Source: JBMNIZ01 sp050951405
Lineage (GTDB): Bacteria; Bacillota; DULZ01
Reading direction: 5' to 3'
Assembly: GCA_050951405.1 (NCBI GenBank)
Contig: JBMNIZ010000016.1
Location: forward strand, 62,001 to 126,000
DNA: 64,000 nucleotides
Both the position numbers and the translations under genes were made by a program. How positions within the stretch are numbered: position 1 is the first letter of the stretch; each line of letters opens with the position of its first letter. Below, one piece after another: positions 26,687 through 36,654 of the stretch. A model generated the notes under the pieces. It was given only the letters and a program-made list of their open reading frames with translations. It did no database searches and was not told where the DNA came from.

Positions 26687-27893
26687 AGTGATATATCTCC
26701 TCTCCTGCAGAATTATTCTGTTTTTCCACCCGGTCAAATAAAGGGGACATGGCCCGGAGCCGTTCCACAATAGGAGGCAGTACTTCTAAAACATAATTAA
26801 TATCTTCTTCAGTATTATCCCTCCCCAAGGTCATCCGCAGGGAGCCATGGGCAATTTCATGGGGTAGGCCCATGGCCAAAAGGACGTGGGATGGATCCAG
26901 TGAGCCAGAAGTACAAGCAGAACCGCTGGAGGCGGCAATCCCTTTCATGTCCAGATTTAAAAGAAGAGATTCCCCTTCAACATAACGAATACTCACATTA
27001 ACGTTTCCCGGTACTCTCTTTATTGGATGCCCGTTTAACTGCACATGAGGAATGAGATCCATGATTCCGTTAATCAACTTATCTCGTAAATATACCAGCT
27101 TTTCTTCCTGATCTAGTTCCAGATGTGCCAGTTCCGCCGCCTTGCCAAAAGCCACAATGCCTGGCAGATTTTCCGTACCCGGGCGTCTTTTTCTTTCCTG
27201 GCCTCCCCCATGCTGGCCAGGTTCAATTTTCGTTCCTTTGCGAATATATAAACACCCAACACCTTTGGGACCGTAGATTTTATGGGCTGAAGCCGAAAGT
27301 AAATCCACATTGAGGGAGTTTACATCAACGGGGATTTTGCCCACGCTCTGTACCGCATCACTGTGGAAAATTACTCCTCTAACCCTGGCCAGTTTCCCGA
27401 TTTCCTCAATGGGTTGAATGGTGCCCACCTCATTGTTCACATGCATCACGCTGATGAGGATTGTCTCGGGCCGTAAGAGATTCTCTACATCGTCAACATG
27501 AACCAAACCTTCCCTGTCAACTGGTAAGTAAGAGACTTCAAAACCTTGTTTTTCCAGGTACTTGCCGCTATCCAGGGCAGCATGGTGCTCAATACTGGAA
27601 ATGATCACATGGTTGCCCTTTTTTCTATTGGCCAGGGCAGCACCGATTATGGCCAGATTGTCTGCTTCAGTACCACCACTGGTGAAAACGATTTCCTCAG
27701 GCCTTGCCCCAATCAGACGGGCAACCTGCTCCCTGGCTTCTTCGAGAGCTTTCTTCCCTATTCGTCCAAAACCATGAATACTGGATGGGTTTCCAAAATA
27801 CTGAGTTAAATACTTGGCCATAACTTCTGCGACTTCCGGTCGCACGGGAGTTGTGGCGCTGTGATCAAGATATACCGTTCTCACCTTTTTCAC
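26679..27893 (-). CDS. iscS: Cysteine desulfurase IscS/NifS
   Basis: 404 residues. PLP enzyme that releases sulfane sulfur from cysteine. It shows the N-terminal YLDHSATTPVRPEV, the histidine of SSIEHHA, the PLP lysine in SASAHKIYGPKGVG and the persulfide cysteine loop SGSACTSGSLDPSH. Intact. It is the second gene of the iscR operon, 50 bp downstream of iscR. Confidence 0.95.
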   Translation of the reverse strand: MKKVRTVYLDHSATTPVRPEVAEVMAKYLTQYFGNPSSIHGFGRIGKKALEEAREQVARLIGARPEEIVFTSGGTEADNLAIIGAALANRKKGNHVIISSIEHHAALDSGKYLEKQGFEVSYLPVDREGLVHVDDVENLLRPETILISVMHVNNEVGTIQPIEEIGKLARVRGVIFHSDAVQSVGKIPVDVNSLNVDLLSASAHKIYGPKGVGCLYIRKGTKIEPGQHGGGQERKRRPGTENLPGIVAFGKAAELAHLELDQEEKLVYLRDKLINGIMDLIPHVQLNGHPIKRVPGNVNVSIRYVEGESLLLNLDMKGIAASSGSACTSGSLDPSHVLLAMGLPHEIAHGSLRMTLGRDNTEEDINYVLEVLPPIVERLRAMSPLFDRVEKQNNSAGEEIYHYV

Positions 27894-27943
27894 CTCTTTT
27901 AAGAAAATATGAAGACAAATTTTAGATATAGTACATATAAGAA

Positions 27944-28375
27944 TTATTTTCGCTGGAAATTCTTCTCAGCTTCATTACACATGTCTTTCAGTGTAATAGA
28001 ATCAACCACCTCGGTGATACTGTCCCTCACTCTGGCCCAGATTTCACGGGTAATACAGGTTTTAGCTCGCCGGCAATCTTCAGGTTCCACTTCATTAACG
28101 CATTCTACGGGAGCAATGGGCCCATCCAAAACCCGGATCACATCCCCTACTGTGATTTCCTGGGCTGGCTTTCCCAGGAGATACCCACCCTGAGCCCCCC
28201 TAATACTTTTGACCAGGCCCGCTTTCCGAAGACTGGAAAAAAGCTGCTCCAGGTAGTGGTCGGAAATATCCTGCCTTTCAGCAATGCTTCTCAAGGAGAC
28301 GGGGCCCTCTCCTTGTCTTAAAGCCAGATCGAAAATAGCACGCAAACCATACTCACCCCTGGTTGTTAACTTCAC
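27944..28375 (-). CDS. iscR: Rrf2-family iron-sulfur regulator (IscR/CymR-type)
   Basis: About 143 residues. Start chosen at a GTG (28375) giving VKLTTRGEYGLRAIFDLA, the usual Rrf2 N-terminus, with GGGAGGGG upstream. The winged helix is followed by CVNEVEPEDCRRAKTC, the three-cysteine pattern of [2Fe-2S] IscR, so this is more likely a cluster-sensing regulator than the cysteine-metabolism regulator CymR. It is expected to repress the operon when clusters are sufficient. Confidence 0.9.
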   Translation of the reverse strand: MKLTTRGEYGLRAIFDLALRQGEGPVSLRSIAERQDISDHYLEQLFSSLRKAGLVKSIRGAQGGYLLGKPAQEITVGDVIRVLDGPIAPVECVNEVEPEDCRRAKTCITREIWARVRDSITEVVDSITLKDMCNEAEKNFQRK

Positions 28376-28433
28376 TAGCCACGCCACCCCTCCCTTGGTC
28401 ATCAATTCCTACTGGTTTACTCGGTTTTGTCCT

Positions 28434-28462
28434 ATCATAGCAATAAAAAATTTGTTTGTCAA
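28434..28462 (-). promoter_or_regulatory. Sigma-A promoter of the iscR operon
   Basis: TTGACA, 17-base spacer, TATGAT, ending about 60 bp before the iscR start. A near-consensus promoter. Confidence 0.85.
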
Positions 28463-28493
28463 TACTAAACCGACCGATTTACTACGAATTAAT

Positions 28494-29811
28494 TTATTCT
28501 TTTTTCGGCTTGGCCGAAAGCCTTTCCCTCAATACATTCTCAAAGCCATTTTCTCCCGGTTGATAATACTTGACTCCGGCCAAGTTGTCCGGTAAGTACT
28601 TTTGAAAGACGTAATTCCCAGGGAAATCGTGGGGATACAGGTAGTCCCTTACCATGTCCCATCTGCCTGGCCCCTGGATAACTGGCATCTCGCAAGTGAA
28701 TGGGAACCGGTGTCAGGGTTTTATTCCTCACGTCCCCCTGGGCCTGGTCCATAGCTTTGGTTACCGAATTGCTTTTCGGGGCACAGGCCAGGTAAATTAC
28801 TGCTTCTGCCAGGGGCAGACGGGCCTCGGGTAGGCCAACAAATTCCAAAGCCTGGGCGGCCCCATTGGCAATCAGCAGTGCCTGAGGATCTGCCAAGCCA
28901 ATGTCCTCGGCAGCCAAAATAATCATGCGCCTGGCGATAAAGCGAGGATCTTCACCTGCTAGCCAGCATTCTGCTAAACCAGTGCAAGGCCCCATCCGGA
29001 TCGGAACCTCGCAGGCTTTTGATGAAGGCGGAAATAACATCGTAATGCTGGTCACCGGTTTTATCGTATAAGACGGCTCTTTGTTGGATGGATTCCTCGG
29101 CAATTTCCAGGGTAATGCTCCTTTTTCCTTCAGCATCGGGAGAAGTAGTCAGGGCAGCCAGTTCCAGAGCATTTAAAGCCCGGCGAGCATCACCCTGAGC
29201 CACATCTATAATATGCTCCAAAGCATCGGAACTTATCGAAACTTGAAGATTTCCCAATCCCCTTTTCTCGTCTTTGAGGGCCCTCTGCGCAATCTCCAGA
29301 ATATCGTCTCTTTTTAGGGGATATAAAGGAAAAATCAAAGACCGGGAGAGCAAGGCTCCATTGACTTCAAAATAGGGATTTTCAGTAGTGGCACCAATCA
29401 GAGTAATTATGCCCTGTTCTACGGCCGGCAGCAGTGCATCTTGCTGGGCTTTATTGAAACGGTGAATCTCATCAATAAAGAGAGATAGTTCGTCTTCTGC
29501 CACATGCCCAACCTCTCTCCCGCTTCTTCAATAATCTTGCGAATATCGCTGATGCTTGCGGAAACAGCATTCAGTTGGATAAATTCCGCCGCAGTGGTTG
29601 AAGCAATAACCTTGGCTAAAGCCGTTTTTCCCGTACCGGGAGGTCCGTAAAAAATTGCTGAGGACAGCTGATCGGCCTGAATGGCACGTCTAAGCAATTT
29701 GCCTTCGCCCACAATATGCTCTTGTCCCACATATTCATCCAGAGAACGGGGCTGCATTCTTAGGGCCAAGGGGAGCATTTTTCCCCAGGTATCGTTCTCT
29801 ACCATAGTCAA
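28494..29811 (-). CDS. rarA: Replication-associated recombination protein RarA/MgsA (frameshifted)
   Basis: AAA+ clamp-loader-like ATPase acting at stalled forks. The N-terminus MQPRSLDEYVGQEHIVGEGK leads to Walker A FYGPPGTGKTALAKVIAST. The frame changes near 29490 (Walker B reads SLFIDEIHRFNKAQQDALLP in the next frame), near 29000 and near 28700. The last part YPHDFPGNYVFQKYLPDNL is the normal RarA C-terminus. The gene order tcdA-(6S)-rarA-iscR-iscS-mnmA matches Bacillus yrvM-yrvN-cymR-yrvO-trmU. Confidence 0.92.
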
Positions 29812-29864
29812 ACAAATTCACTTTTTCAGCCCTCCCTTAAAAAAATCACTTTAAGAATGCTAAA

Positions 29865-29886
29865 GCGGTTAGTTATAACTAACCGC
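29865..29886. promoter_or_regulatory. 22-bp perfect palindrome between trxA and rarA
   Basis: GCGGTTAGTTA and its exact complement without a spacer. No T-tract follows on either strand at once. It lies 54 bp upstream of the rarA start and 48 bp after the trxA stop. It could be a repressor operator or the stem of a weak terminator. Confidence 0.5.
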
Positions 29887-29934
29887 CGGAAAATCCTCGC
29901 ACACCGCTTCAATTGCCATTTACTGTTCGACTAA

Positions 29935-30267
29935 CTAAAGCACTTGAGAAACGAATTTCTTCAAGGCTTCTTTTGGTTGGTAACCAATCAGCTGGCCTGT
30001 CAGTTGCCCCTGGTTAAATAGAATCAGGGTGGGAATGCTCATAATATCAAATTGGGCTGCGATTTCCCCATAGGAATCAACATCCAGCTTAGCTACCTTG
30101 ATTTTTCCCCGGTACTCTTCCGCCAATTGTTCCACTAAAGGAGCAATCATGCGGCAAGGTCCGCACCAACCGGCCCAAAAATCCACCAGTACCGGAATAT
30201 CGGAATCTAATACTTCCATTTGAAAATTTTCGTCAGTCAAATGAATAATGTTATTTGATCCAGACAT
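29935..30267 (-). CDS. trxA: Thioredoxin
   Basis: 110 residues from the ATG at 30267 (in-frame ATG six bases upstream also possible). The active site WCGPC is in VDFWAGWCGPCRMIAPLV at about residue 31, with the cis-proline in FDIMSIPTLILF. Standard thioredoxin length. Its own promoter lies at 30373-30401, inside and next to the target duplication of the IS1634-type element. Confidence 0.94.
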   Translation of the reverse strand: MSGSNNIIHLTDENFQMEVLDSDIPVLVDFWAGWCGPCRMIAPLVEQLAEEYRGKIKVAKLDVDSYGEIAAQFDIMSIPTLILFNQGQLTGQLIGYQPKEALKKFVSQVL

Positions 30268-30372
30268 CTGCATCACCCTATTTTTAAAATATTTTCAACA
30301 TCAGCCAGGCAACCGAACGCAAGTTCACCATACTCAGCCGCCAAATCCTTCCTGCTTGTACAACCTAGGGGT

Positions 30373-30401
30373 ATTATAATATACTGTTTTGCCAAATGCA
30401 A
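30373..30401 (-). promoter_or_regulatory. Sigma-A promoter of trxA
   Basis: TTGCAT, 17-base spacer, TATAAT. The -35 box and spacer lie within the left copy of the 51-bp IS duplication, and the -10 box lies just outside it. Confidence 0.75.
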
Positions 30402-30429
30402 TTATCAAGAGGAACCGGCCAGCAGATCG
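30379..30429. repeat. 51-bp direct repeat, left copy (IS1634 target duplication)
   Basis: Identical to 32443-32493. It contains a copy of the last codons and stop of tcdA as well as the trxA -35 region. Long duplications are known for the IS1634 family. Confidence 0.92.
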
Positions 30430-30593
30430 CGTTTCTTTTACACCTGATTTAGAGATGCGAATTCTAAACCCCTTGCGGCATAAGGCCTTAAGGGGGAATT
30501 TTTTATGAATTTTTGTCATTTTTCCATGGCATTATTTGGCATAATGTGGTATAATTAAATAAATATCGACACTCAGAGACGGAGGTTCTTAAT

Positions 30594-32339
30594 GTGTACC
30601 TAAAAAAATCTTATCGAAAAGACACGGGGAGGACTTATCTTTCTATCGCTCAGAAATACAGGGATCCAGAGACAGGTATTTCCACTGACCGTACTGTTAA
30701 ATCCCTTGGTTACCTTGACGAACTGGAGAAAATATACGATGACCCTATCGCCCACTTCAAAGAGCTTGCCCGGAAAATGACTGAAGAGGAAAATGCCCAA
30801 AAGAAGTTGACTTTGTCCATCAATATGGAGGAAAAACTTGCTCCTAATACTGATAACAGAAAGAATTTTGGCTATGCGGCAATTTTAAAGATTTATCATG
30901 AATTGGGTTTGGATGTGTTTTTCAAGAATAAGTCCAGGCATGAGAATTTTAAGTTCAATACGAATTCCATCATGATGCTTTTGGTTATCTCCAGGCTCCT
31001 TTCTCCCGGCTCCAAGAAAAAGGCTTTTGAGGAAAAAGGGCGGTATTTTGAGCGTTTTCATTTTTCTTTGGCGGATGTTTACCGGTCCCTCTCTCATTTT
31101 TCGAAGATTGCCAAGGAATTTCAAAGGTATTTGAATGCTCAGATCAGTGAGAAGTATGGGCGTAATACTAAGACCATCTATTATGATGTGACCAATTTCT
31201 ATTTTGAGATTGATGAGGGGGATGAGTTCCGTAAGTTCGGGTTGTCAAAGGAAAACCGTCGGAATCCTATTGTGCAGATGGGATTGGCTATGGATGCTGA
31301 TGGGATACCTCTTCATTATGATTTGTTTCCTGGTAATACGGTTGATAAGGAGACCTTTCGGCCGGTTATCGGGGAAGTAAGAAGAAATTATGATACGGGC
31401 AGGATTATTGTTGTTGCTGATATGGGGATTATTACGGGGGATAATATTTTTTATCTTCAGGGTAAGGAGAAGGGAAGGAATTTTAACGGTTATGTGTTCA
31501 GTTTTTCGGTCAGGGGCGGCACTCAAGAGTTTAAGGAGTATGTCCTTTCTGATGAGGGTTACGTAGATCAAAATGGCAAGCCTGCCGATGAAAATGCTGA
31601 TTTCAAGATGAAAAGCAGGGTCATTGCCAGGTAAATCAATGTAACGTTGCCTAGTGGAAAAAAGACAAGGAAAACGGTGTATGAAAAGCAGGTGGCTTTC
31701 TGGGGAAGAAAATATGCTTTAAAGGCTCAGGCTGAACGGGAAGAGCTTTTAAAAAAGGCTTTTGATTTGGCGGCTAATCCTCAGAGCTACAATAAGGCTA
31801 CTTCTTATGGGGCGGCCAGGTATGTGAAGAATCTTAAGTTTGATGAGAAGACGGGAGAGGTTCTTGCGGTTAAGGAGCGTCCGGTTGTGGACTGGGAAAG
31901 GGTTAGGGAAGAGGCCAAGTATGATGGCTACTATGCGATTGTCACCAGTGAATTGGATATGTCTGATGTTGAAATAATTGATACTTACCGGGGTTTGTGG
32001 AAGATTGAGGAGACTTTCCGGATTACTAAGGGGGTTTTGGAGACCCGCCCGGTGTATGTATCTCTTCAGGATCATATTAATGCTCATTTTTTGATTTGCT
32101 TCATCGCGCTTACGATTATGAGGATTATGCAAAGAAAAACGGGCAATGTTTATTCTGCGGAACAGATTATTGAGTGTCTTCATAGGATTTCTTGCTCAAA
32201 GGAGCATGAAAATGTTTATTTGTTCGATTACAGAACTGAGGTTTCCGATGCTATTGGGAAGGCCTTGGGGATTGATTTTACCAACAAGAGGCTTCGTCTT
32301 GGGGACATTAAAAAAATTTTGGGTCAGGTCAAAAAATGA
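30594..32339 (+). pseudogene. IS1634/IS4-superfamily transposase with in-frame TAA
   Basis: A GTG start after GGAGG. The two pieces (346 and about 234 residues) are in the same frame, separated only by a TAA at 31632 followed by INVTLPSGKKTRKTVYEKQ. The DDE residues are IYYDVTNFYFE, VVADMGIITGD and LWKIEETFRITKG, the last lying after the stop, so the truncated product lacks the catalytic glutamate. Total about 581 codons, the usual length for the family. Either a recent nonsense mutation or a base-call error. Confidence 0.88.
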
Positions 32340-32373
32340 GCTTTTCCCCTACATCTTTGTGATAAATTCGAAA

Positions 32374-32416
32374 AGCCGCTAGCTCTTGTGTGGCAAGAGT
32401 TTGCGGCTCTTTTTTT
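32374..32416 (+). terminator. Terminator at the right end of the IS1634 element
   Basis: AGCCGC-tag-CTCTT pairs with AAGAG-ttt-GCGGCT, followed by T7. Confidence 0.85.
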
Positions 32417-32442
32417 GGTGGTTTGCTGTAAAAGTCGGGATT

Positions 32443-32493
32443 ATATACTGTTTTGCCAAATGCAATTATCAAGAGGAACCGGCCAGCAGATCG
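32443..32493. repeat. 51-bp direct repeat, right copy (IS1634 target duplication)
   Basis: Exact copy of 30379-30429; its inner part is the original 3' end of tcdA. Confidence 0.92.
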
Positions 32494-33194
32494 TTAATGA
32501 CGGCGCCGGCGGCAATCATACCAATCACAGGAGGAACAAAGGAAATGCTCCCCAAGATCTTCCCAGCCCCGGCGTTCTTCTCTGCTTCTATCTCTTCGCA
32601 CACCTTTAAAGGAGGCTTGGGGGAATAGACCACCTTCACTCCTTTTTTTATACCTTTTTTCCGCAGTTGTTTCCGCACAATTTTAGCCAAGGGGCAGCCT
32701 GAGGTTTCCGAAATATCCGCTATCGTGAAGCCGGTGGGATCTGTTCTGTTTCCCGCTCCCATACAGGAGACAAGAGCACGCCCCTGCAGAAAACACCGTT
32801 CAATAAGATCCACTTTACTAGGCACAGTGTCCATGGCATCGACTATGTAATCATAGGGAGCCGCCAGGAATTGTTCTCCTTGGTCGGGCGAATAGTATGC
32901 ACGAACCGCCTCTATTTCCAAATTGGGATTAATATCCAAAAGCCTCTGCTTTATCACGTCCACCTTGGCTTTTCCCAAAGTGCTCATCAGAGCCGGAAGC
33001 TGCCGGTTCAAATTGGACAAACAAATAACATCGTAATCGACTAGGGTCAGCTTACCAATTCCAGCTCGGGCCAAGGCCTCAACGGCAAAGGAACCTACTC
33101 CGCCAATACCAAAAACGGCAACCCAAGAGCTTCCAAGTCTGTCCACTCCCGCCTCCCCGATCAGCAGCCGGGTGCGAGAAAATTGATCATCCAT
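32469..33194 (-). CDS. tcdA: tRNA threonylcarbamoyladenosine dehydratase TcdA
   Basis: 241 residues, start at the ATG at 33194 after GGGAG. An E1/ThiF-like fold: nucleotide-binding FGIGGVGSFAVEALARAG near residue 28, the arginine in LSNLNRQLPAL, and VDAMDTVPSKVDLI. It forms the cyclic form of t6A37 in tRNA. It corresponds to Bacillus yrvM, with the same neighbours. Its final codons are duplicated on the far side of the IS element. Confidence 0.92.
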   Translation of the reverse strand: MDDQFSRTRLLIGEAGVDRLGSSWVAVFGIGGVGSFAVEALARAGIGKLTLVDYDVICLSNLNRQLPALMSTLGKAKVDVIKQRLLDINPNLEIEAVRAYYSPDQGEQFLAAPYDYIVDAMDTVPSKVDLIERCFLQGRALVSCMGAGNRTDPTGFTIADISETSGCPLAKIVRKQLRKKGIKKGVKVVYSPKPPLKVCEEIEAEKNAGAGKILGSISFVPPVIGMIAAGAVINDLLAGSS

Positions 33195-33229
33195 TATCAT
33201 TTCTCCCGCATAAAAATAACTAAACCCCA

Positions 33230-33402
33230 CAAATGCCGTGTTCGCCGTGGTTTTGAACCTGCTCTCCGCAGGTGGGTGCCCTCCTGACTGCTTAATGCGT
33301 CCTTCTACTAGAAAGGCATGCACTCCACAGCCAGAGACCAGGCTCCCTATGTGTTGGTGTTGGCTCAAAACTATCGGCTACCACGCGCATCGCAGGGCGG
33401 AT
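33230..33402 (-). ncRNA. ssrS: 6S RNA (RNA polymerase regulator)
   Basis: Minus-strand RNA of about 170-190 nt between aspS and tcdA. The 5' part reads GTGGTAGCCGATAGTTTTGAGCC and the 3' part GGTTCAAAACCACGGCGAACAC when each is split into its paired halves (GTGGT with ACCAC, TTTTGAGCC with GGTTCAAAA), giving the long closing stem of 6S RNA. The middle holds GGGAGCCTGG and CAGGAGGGCACCC, which I recognise from clostridial 6S RNAs. It mimics an open promoter and sequesters sigma-A polymerase. Ends approximate. A Bacillus 6S gene is, as I recall, also next to aspS/yrvM. Confidence 0.82.
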
Positions 33403-33438
33403 TCGTTTCATTTTTCGTCCTTATCGTAGCATAATTTC

Positions 33439-35319
33439 CTAGGTTTTGCAAGGGTAATCACTGCCAGAAACCAGTGCTGATTTATGCAGGGAGTGTACTC
33501 TATTCTTTGTCTGGCCGGTAGCGGAATATACCTGTCCTTTTTCTGGACAGTCTGCTTTAATGTGCAGTTCTTTCAGCTGCTTATCCGAAACCGGAGACGG
33601 GGCGCCGGTCATTAAGTCGGCTGCACTCTGGGTTTTGGGAAAAGCAATAACGTCCCTGATGGTGATCTTTCCCCGCCATAGAGCATGACCAGAGCGGTCG
33701 AGACCAAAGGCAATACCTCCATGGGGAGGTGTCCCATATTCGAATGCCTCCAGCAGAAAACCAAACTTTTCCTGGGCTTCCTCCGGACCGAGACCCAAAA
33801 GAGAGAATAGTTTTTCCTGGATCTCCCTCCGGTGGATCCGGATGCTGCCCCCGCCTATTTCCACACCATTCAAGACTCAAGTCATAAGCTTTAGCCCGGG
33901 CCCGGGCAGGGTCCTTCTCCAGCAACTCCAGATCCTCTTCTACCGGTGAGGTAAAAGGATGGTGAATGGCCACGTAACGCTTTTCCTCCTGGTCGTATTC
34001 CAACAGGGGAAAATCAACGACCCAGCAAAAGCTGAACTGATCAGGGTCTATTAACTGAAGCCTTTTACCGAATTCCTCTCTGAGAGAGCCAAGACTTGCG
34101 GCTCAGCCACTTCCGGCCGGTCCGCCACAAAAAGAAGCAAATCACCGGCTTCCGGCCTCCAAGCGCGTCACAAAGAGCCTCGAGTTCCCCGGCGGAAAAG
34201 AATTTCAGAATGGGGGATTTGGGTCCCTCACCGCCCAGACTGATCCAGGCCAGACCTTTGGCGCCGTAAACCGCTGCCATTTTGGTTAAGTCGTCAATCT
34301 CTTTTCTGGAATAGTGGGAACAGCCGGGAACCCTCAATCCTTTCACCCGACCGCCCCGGGCACACACGGAAGCAAAAACCTTGAATTGACAGGTCGGCGA
34401 CCAGGTCGGTGATGTCTTTTAACTCCAACCCAAAACGCAAGTCCGGCTTGTCCGAACCAAACCTGTCCAAGGCTTCCTGATAGGTCAAACGGGGAAAAGG
34501 GGTCTCCAGTTCCACTCCCAAAGTAGCATGGAAAATGTAGGCCACCATTTCTTCCACCAAGGTCAACACGTCTTCCCTCTCCACAAAGGACATCTCCATA
34601 TCTAACTGGAGTGAATTCCGGTTGCCGGTCGGCTCGTAAATCTTCATCACGAAAACATCTGACAATCTGAAAATATTTGTCCAGGCCTGCCACCATCAGA
34701 ATCTGTTTGAAAATTTGCGGTGACTGGGGCAGGGCAAAAAACTTGCCGGGATGCACCCGGCTGGGAACAAGGTAATCCCTGGCCCCTTCCGGAGTGCTTT
34801 TAGTTAACATGGGAGTCTCTATTTCTAGAAAGCCTTTTTCATCCAGATAATCACGGATGGCCTTACAGGTCTTATGTCGTATGGCAAGAGTCTTTTGCAT
34901 GTCAGGGCGCCGTAAGTCCAGGTACCGGTATTGCAGACGGATGGTTTCATCTACTTCAATATTTTCCGCAATATAAAAGGGCGTGGTTTTGGCGGTATTC
35001 AAAACCCGTAATTCCGTCACTTCCACTTCAATTTCTCCTGTTGGTAAGGAGGGATTGAAGGTACCTTCCGGTCGTATCCTGACGATTCCAGCAATGGCAA
35101 TGACATATTCATTCCGGACCGTCTCAGCTTTTTCAAATGCCTGCCGGGCAGAATCAGGGCTTAGAACGATCTGGACCAATCCGGACCTGTCCCTTAAATC
35201 CATAAAAATCAATCCACCATGATCTCTTCTTTTGTTCACCCATCCCATCAAGACAACTTCTTCATTGATGTGTTCCCTCTCAAATTGCCGCAAAAATGGG
35301 TTCTTTTTAAGCCCTCCAT
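33439..35319 (-). CDS. aspS: Aspartyl-tRNA synthetase (frameshifted)
   Basis: Starts at the ATG at 35319 (MEGLKRTHFCGNLR), 4 bp after the hisS stop. The anticodon-binding OB domain (EEVVLMGWVNKRRDHGGLIF) is followed by class II motifs: FLEIETPMLTKSTPEGARDYLVP, FRDEDLRADRQPEFT, the bacterial insertion domain, and motif 3 in GIAFGLDR, then FPKTQSAADLMTGAPS. At least five frame changes are needed (near 35290, 34640, 34350, 34060 and 33870). The C-terminal tail past PVSDKQLKELHIK is longer than usual. An essential gene, so the breaks are probably errors in the sequence. Confidence 0.93.
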
Positions 35320-35323
35320 GGTC

Positions 35324-36625
35324 TCAACCATTGTTTTTCAAGACCTCCCTTGTATATCTGAGAATATTGGACACCACTTCTTCCAGAGGAAACCTGGCCT
35401 GTTCTCCTGTAGTCAGGTCTTTGAAATTGATTTCCTGTTGTTTCCACTCATCTTCTCCCAGAAAGATGACAAAGCGAAAGCCGCTTTTATCGGCAAATTT
35501 AAGCTGGGATTTGAGGCTCCGGTCCAGATAGTCCATCTCCGCCAGTCAGCCCTTCTTTGCGCAGTTGATGGAGCAGTTGAAAAGCAAGACGGCGAACATC
35601 CCTCCCGGTGGTGGCCAGGAAAATGCCATTGGACCTGGTCGCAGTGACGGTAGCGAGTCCAGCTTTTTCAGCAACAAAAGGATCCGCTCCAGACCAAGCC
35701 CGAATCCGATGCCGGGTACCGGAGGCCCACCAATTTCCTCCACCAAGCCCATCATATCTGCCCTCCGCCGCCGACGGCGCTTTGCGCACCGATGCCCGGG
35801 GCAATAACCTCAAAGGCTGTGTTGGTATAGTAATCCAGGCCGCGGACCAGAAGCGGGTCCACTCGGTAAGGAGATTTCACCCATATCCAAATATCCCTGC
35901 ACCTGCTCAAAGTGCGATTGGCAGCTATCGGCAAAGAGCATCGGTAATGGTAGGCGCCTCCCTGAGCATAGCTCCTGGCAGGCTGTCACTTTTGCAGTCA
36001 AATATGCGCAGTGGGTTCCGGTCAAATCTTCCCGTGGCAGGTGGGACAGAAGCCGCCCAAGTCGCGGACGCAAATATTCCTGGAGAAGCTTTTTGTGGAC
36101 CAGGCCGACACTCGGGGCATCCCACGCTGTTCAGCACCAACTGTAGGTTTTGCAGTCCCAGCCTTTGATAAAAATCCATGGCCAAGATAATGACCTCTGC
36201 GTCCACCGCAGGGTCAGCGGAGCCGAACACTTCCACCCCAAATTGAGTGAAACTGCCTCAATCTGCCGGCTCTGGGGCCTGCCGTAGCGAAACATGGGAC
36301 CCAGATAATAGAGTTTGGTTGGCTGGGCCTGGGCATACAGTTTGTTTTCCAAGAAGGCCCGGACCGTAGGCGCAGTGCCTTCCGGTCTCAAAGTGATGCT
36401 CCTTTCCCCCCGGTCCAGAAAGGTATACATTTCCTTCTCCACAATATCCGTGGTCTCCCCCACACCCCTCAGGAACAGTTCCGTATGTTCAAAAATGGGA
36501 GTGCGGATTTCCCGGTAGCCGTATTGGGAGCATATTTCGTGAATTGTTTTCTCCAGTGATCCTCCATTGCTCCGTCTCACCGGGAAGGATGTCGCTGGTG
36601 CCCCGTGGGTCGTGTTGATCAGCAT
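35324..36625 (-). CDS. hisS: Histidyl-tRNA synthetase (frameshifted)
   Basis: Start at the ATG at 36625 after AAAGGAGG. Class II motif 1 region YGYREIRTPIFEHTELF, motif 2 ITLRPEGTAPTVRAF, then GPMFRYGRPQ, and in other frames LVRGLDYYTNTAFEV (histidine A motif) and GFGLGLERILLL (motif 3). It ends with SILRYTREVLKNNG-type sequence at 35324. Four or more frame changes between 36240 and 35530. Preceded by a T-box leader, which makes expression depend on uncharged tRNA-His. Same order hisS-aspS as in Bacillus. Confidence 0.93.
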
Positions 36626-36654
36626 CGTCACCCTTCCTCCTTTACCTTCACAAG

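Larger units (their letters stand above)
30430..32442 (+). mobile_element. IS1634-family insertion sequence
   Basis: About 2013 bp between the two 51-bp direct repeats. The ends are weakly inverted (TTTCTTTTACACC at the left; GACTTTTACAGC read inward from the right). It carries one transposase frame with an internal stop. It is inserted between trxA and tcdA without damaging either. Confidence 0.88.

Noticed and set aside
31632..31634. Programmed recoding or selenocysteine at the transposase stop
   Set aside because: The codon is TAA, not TGA, and there is no slippery sequence; a mutation or base-call error is simpler.
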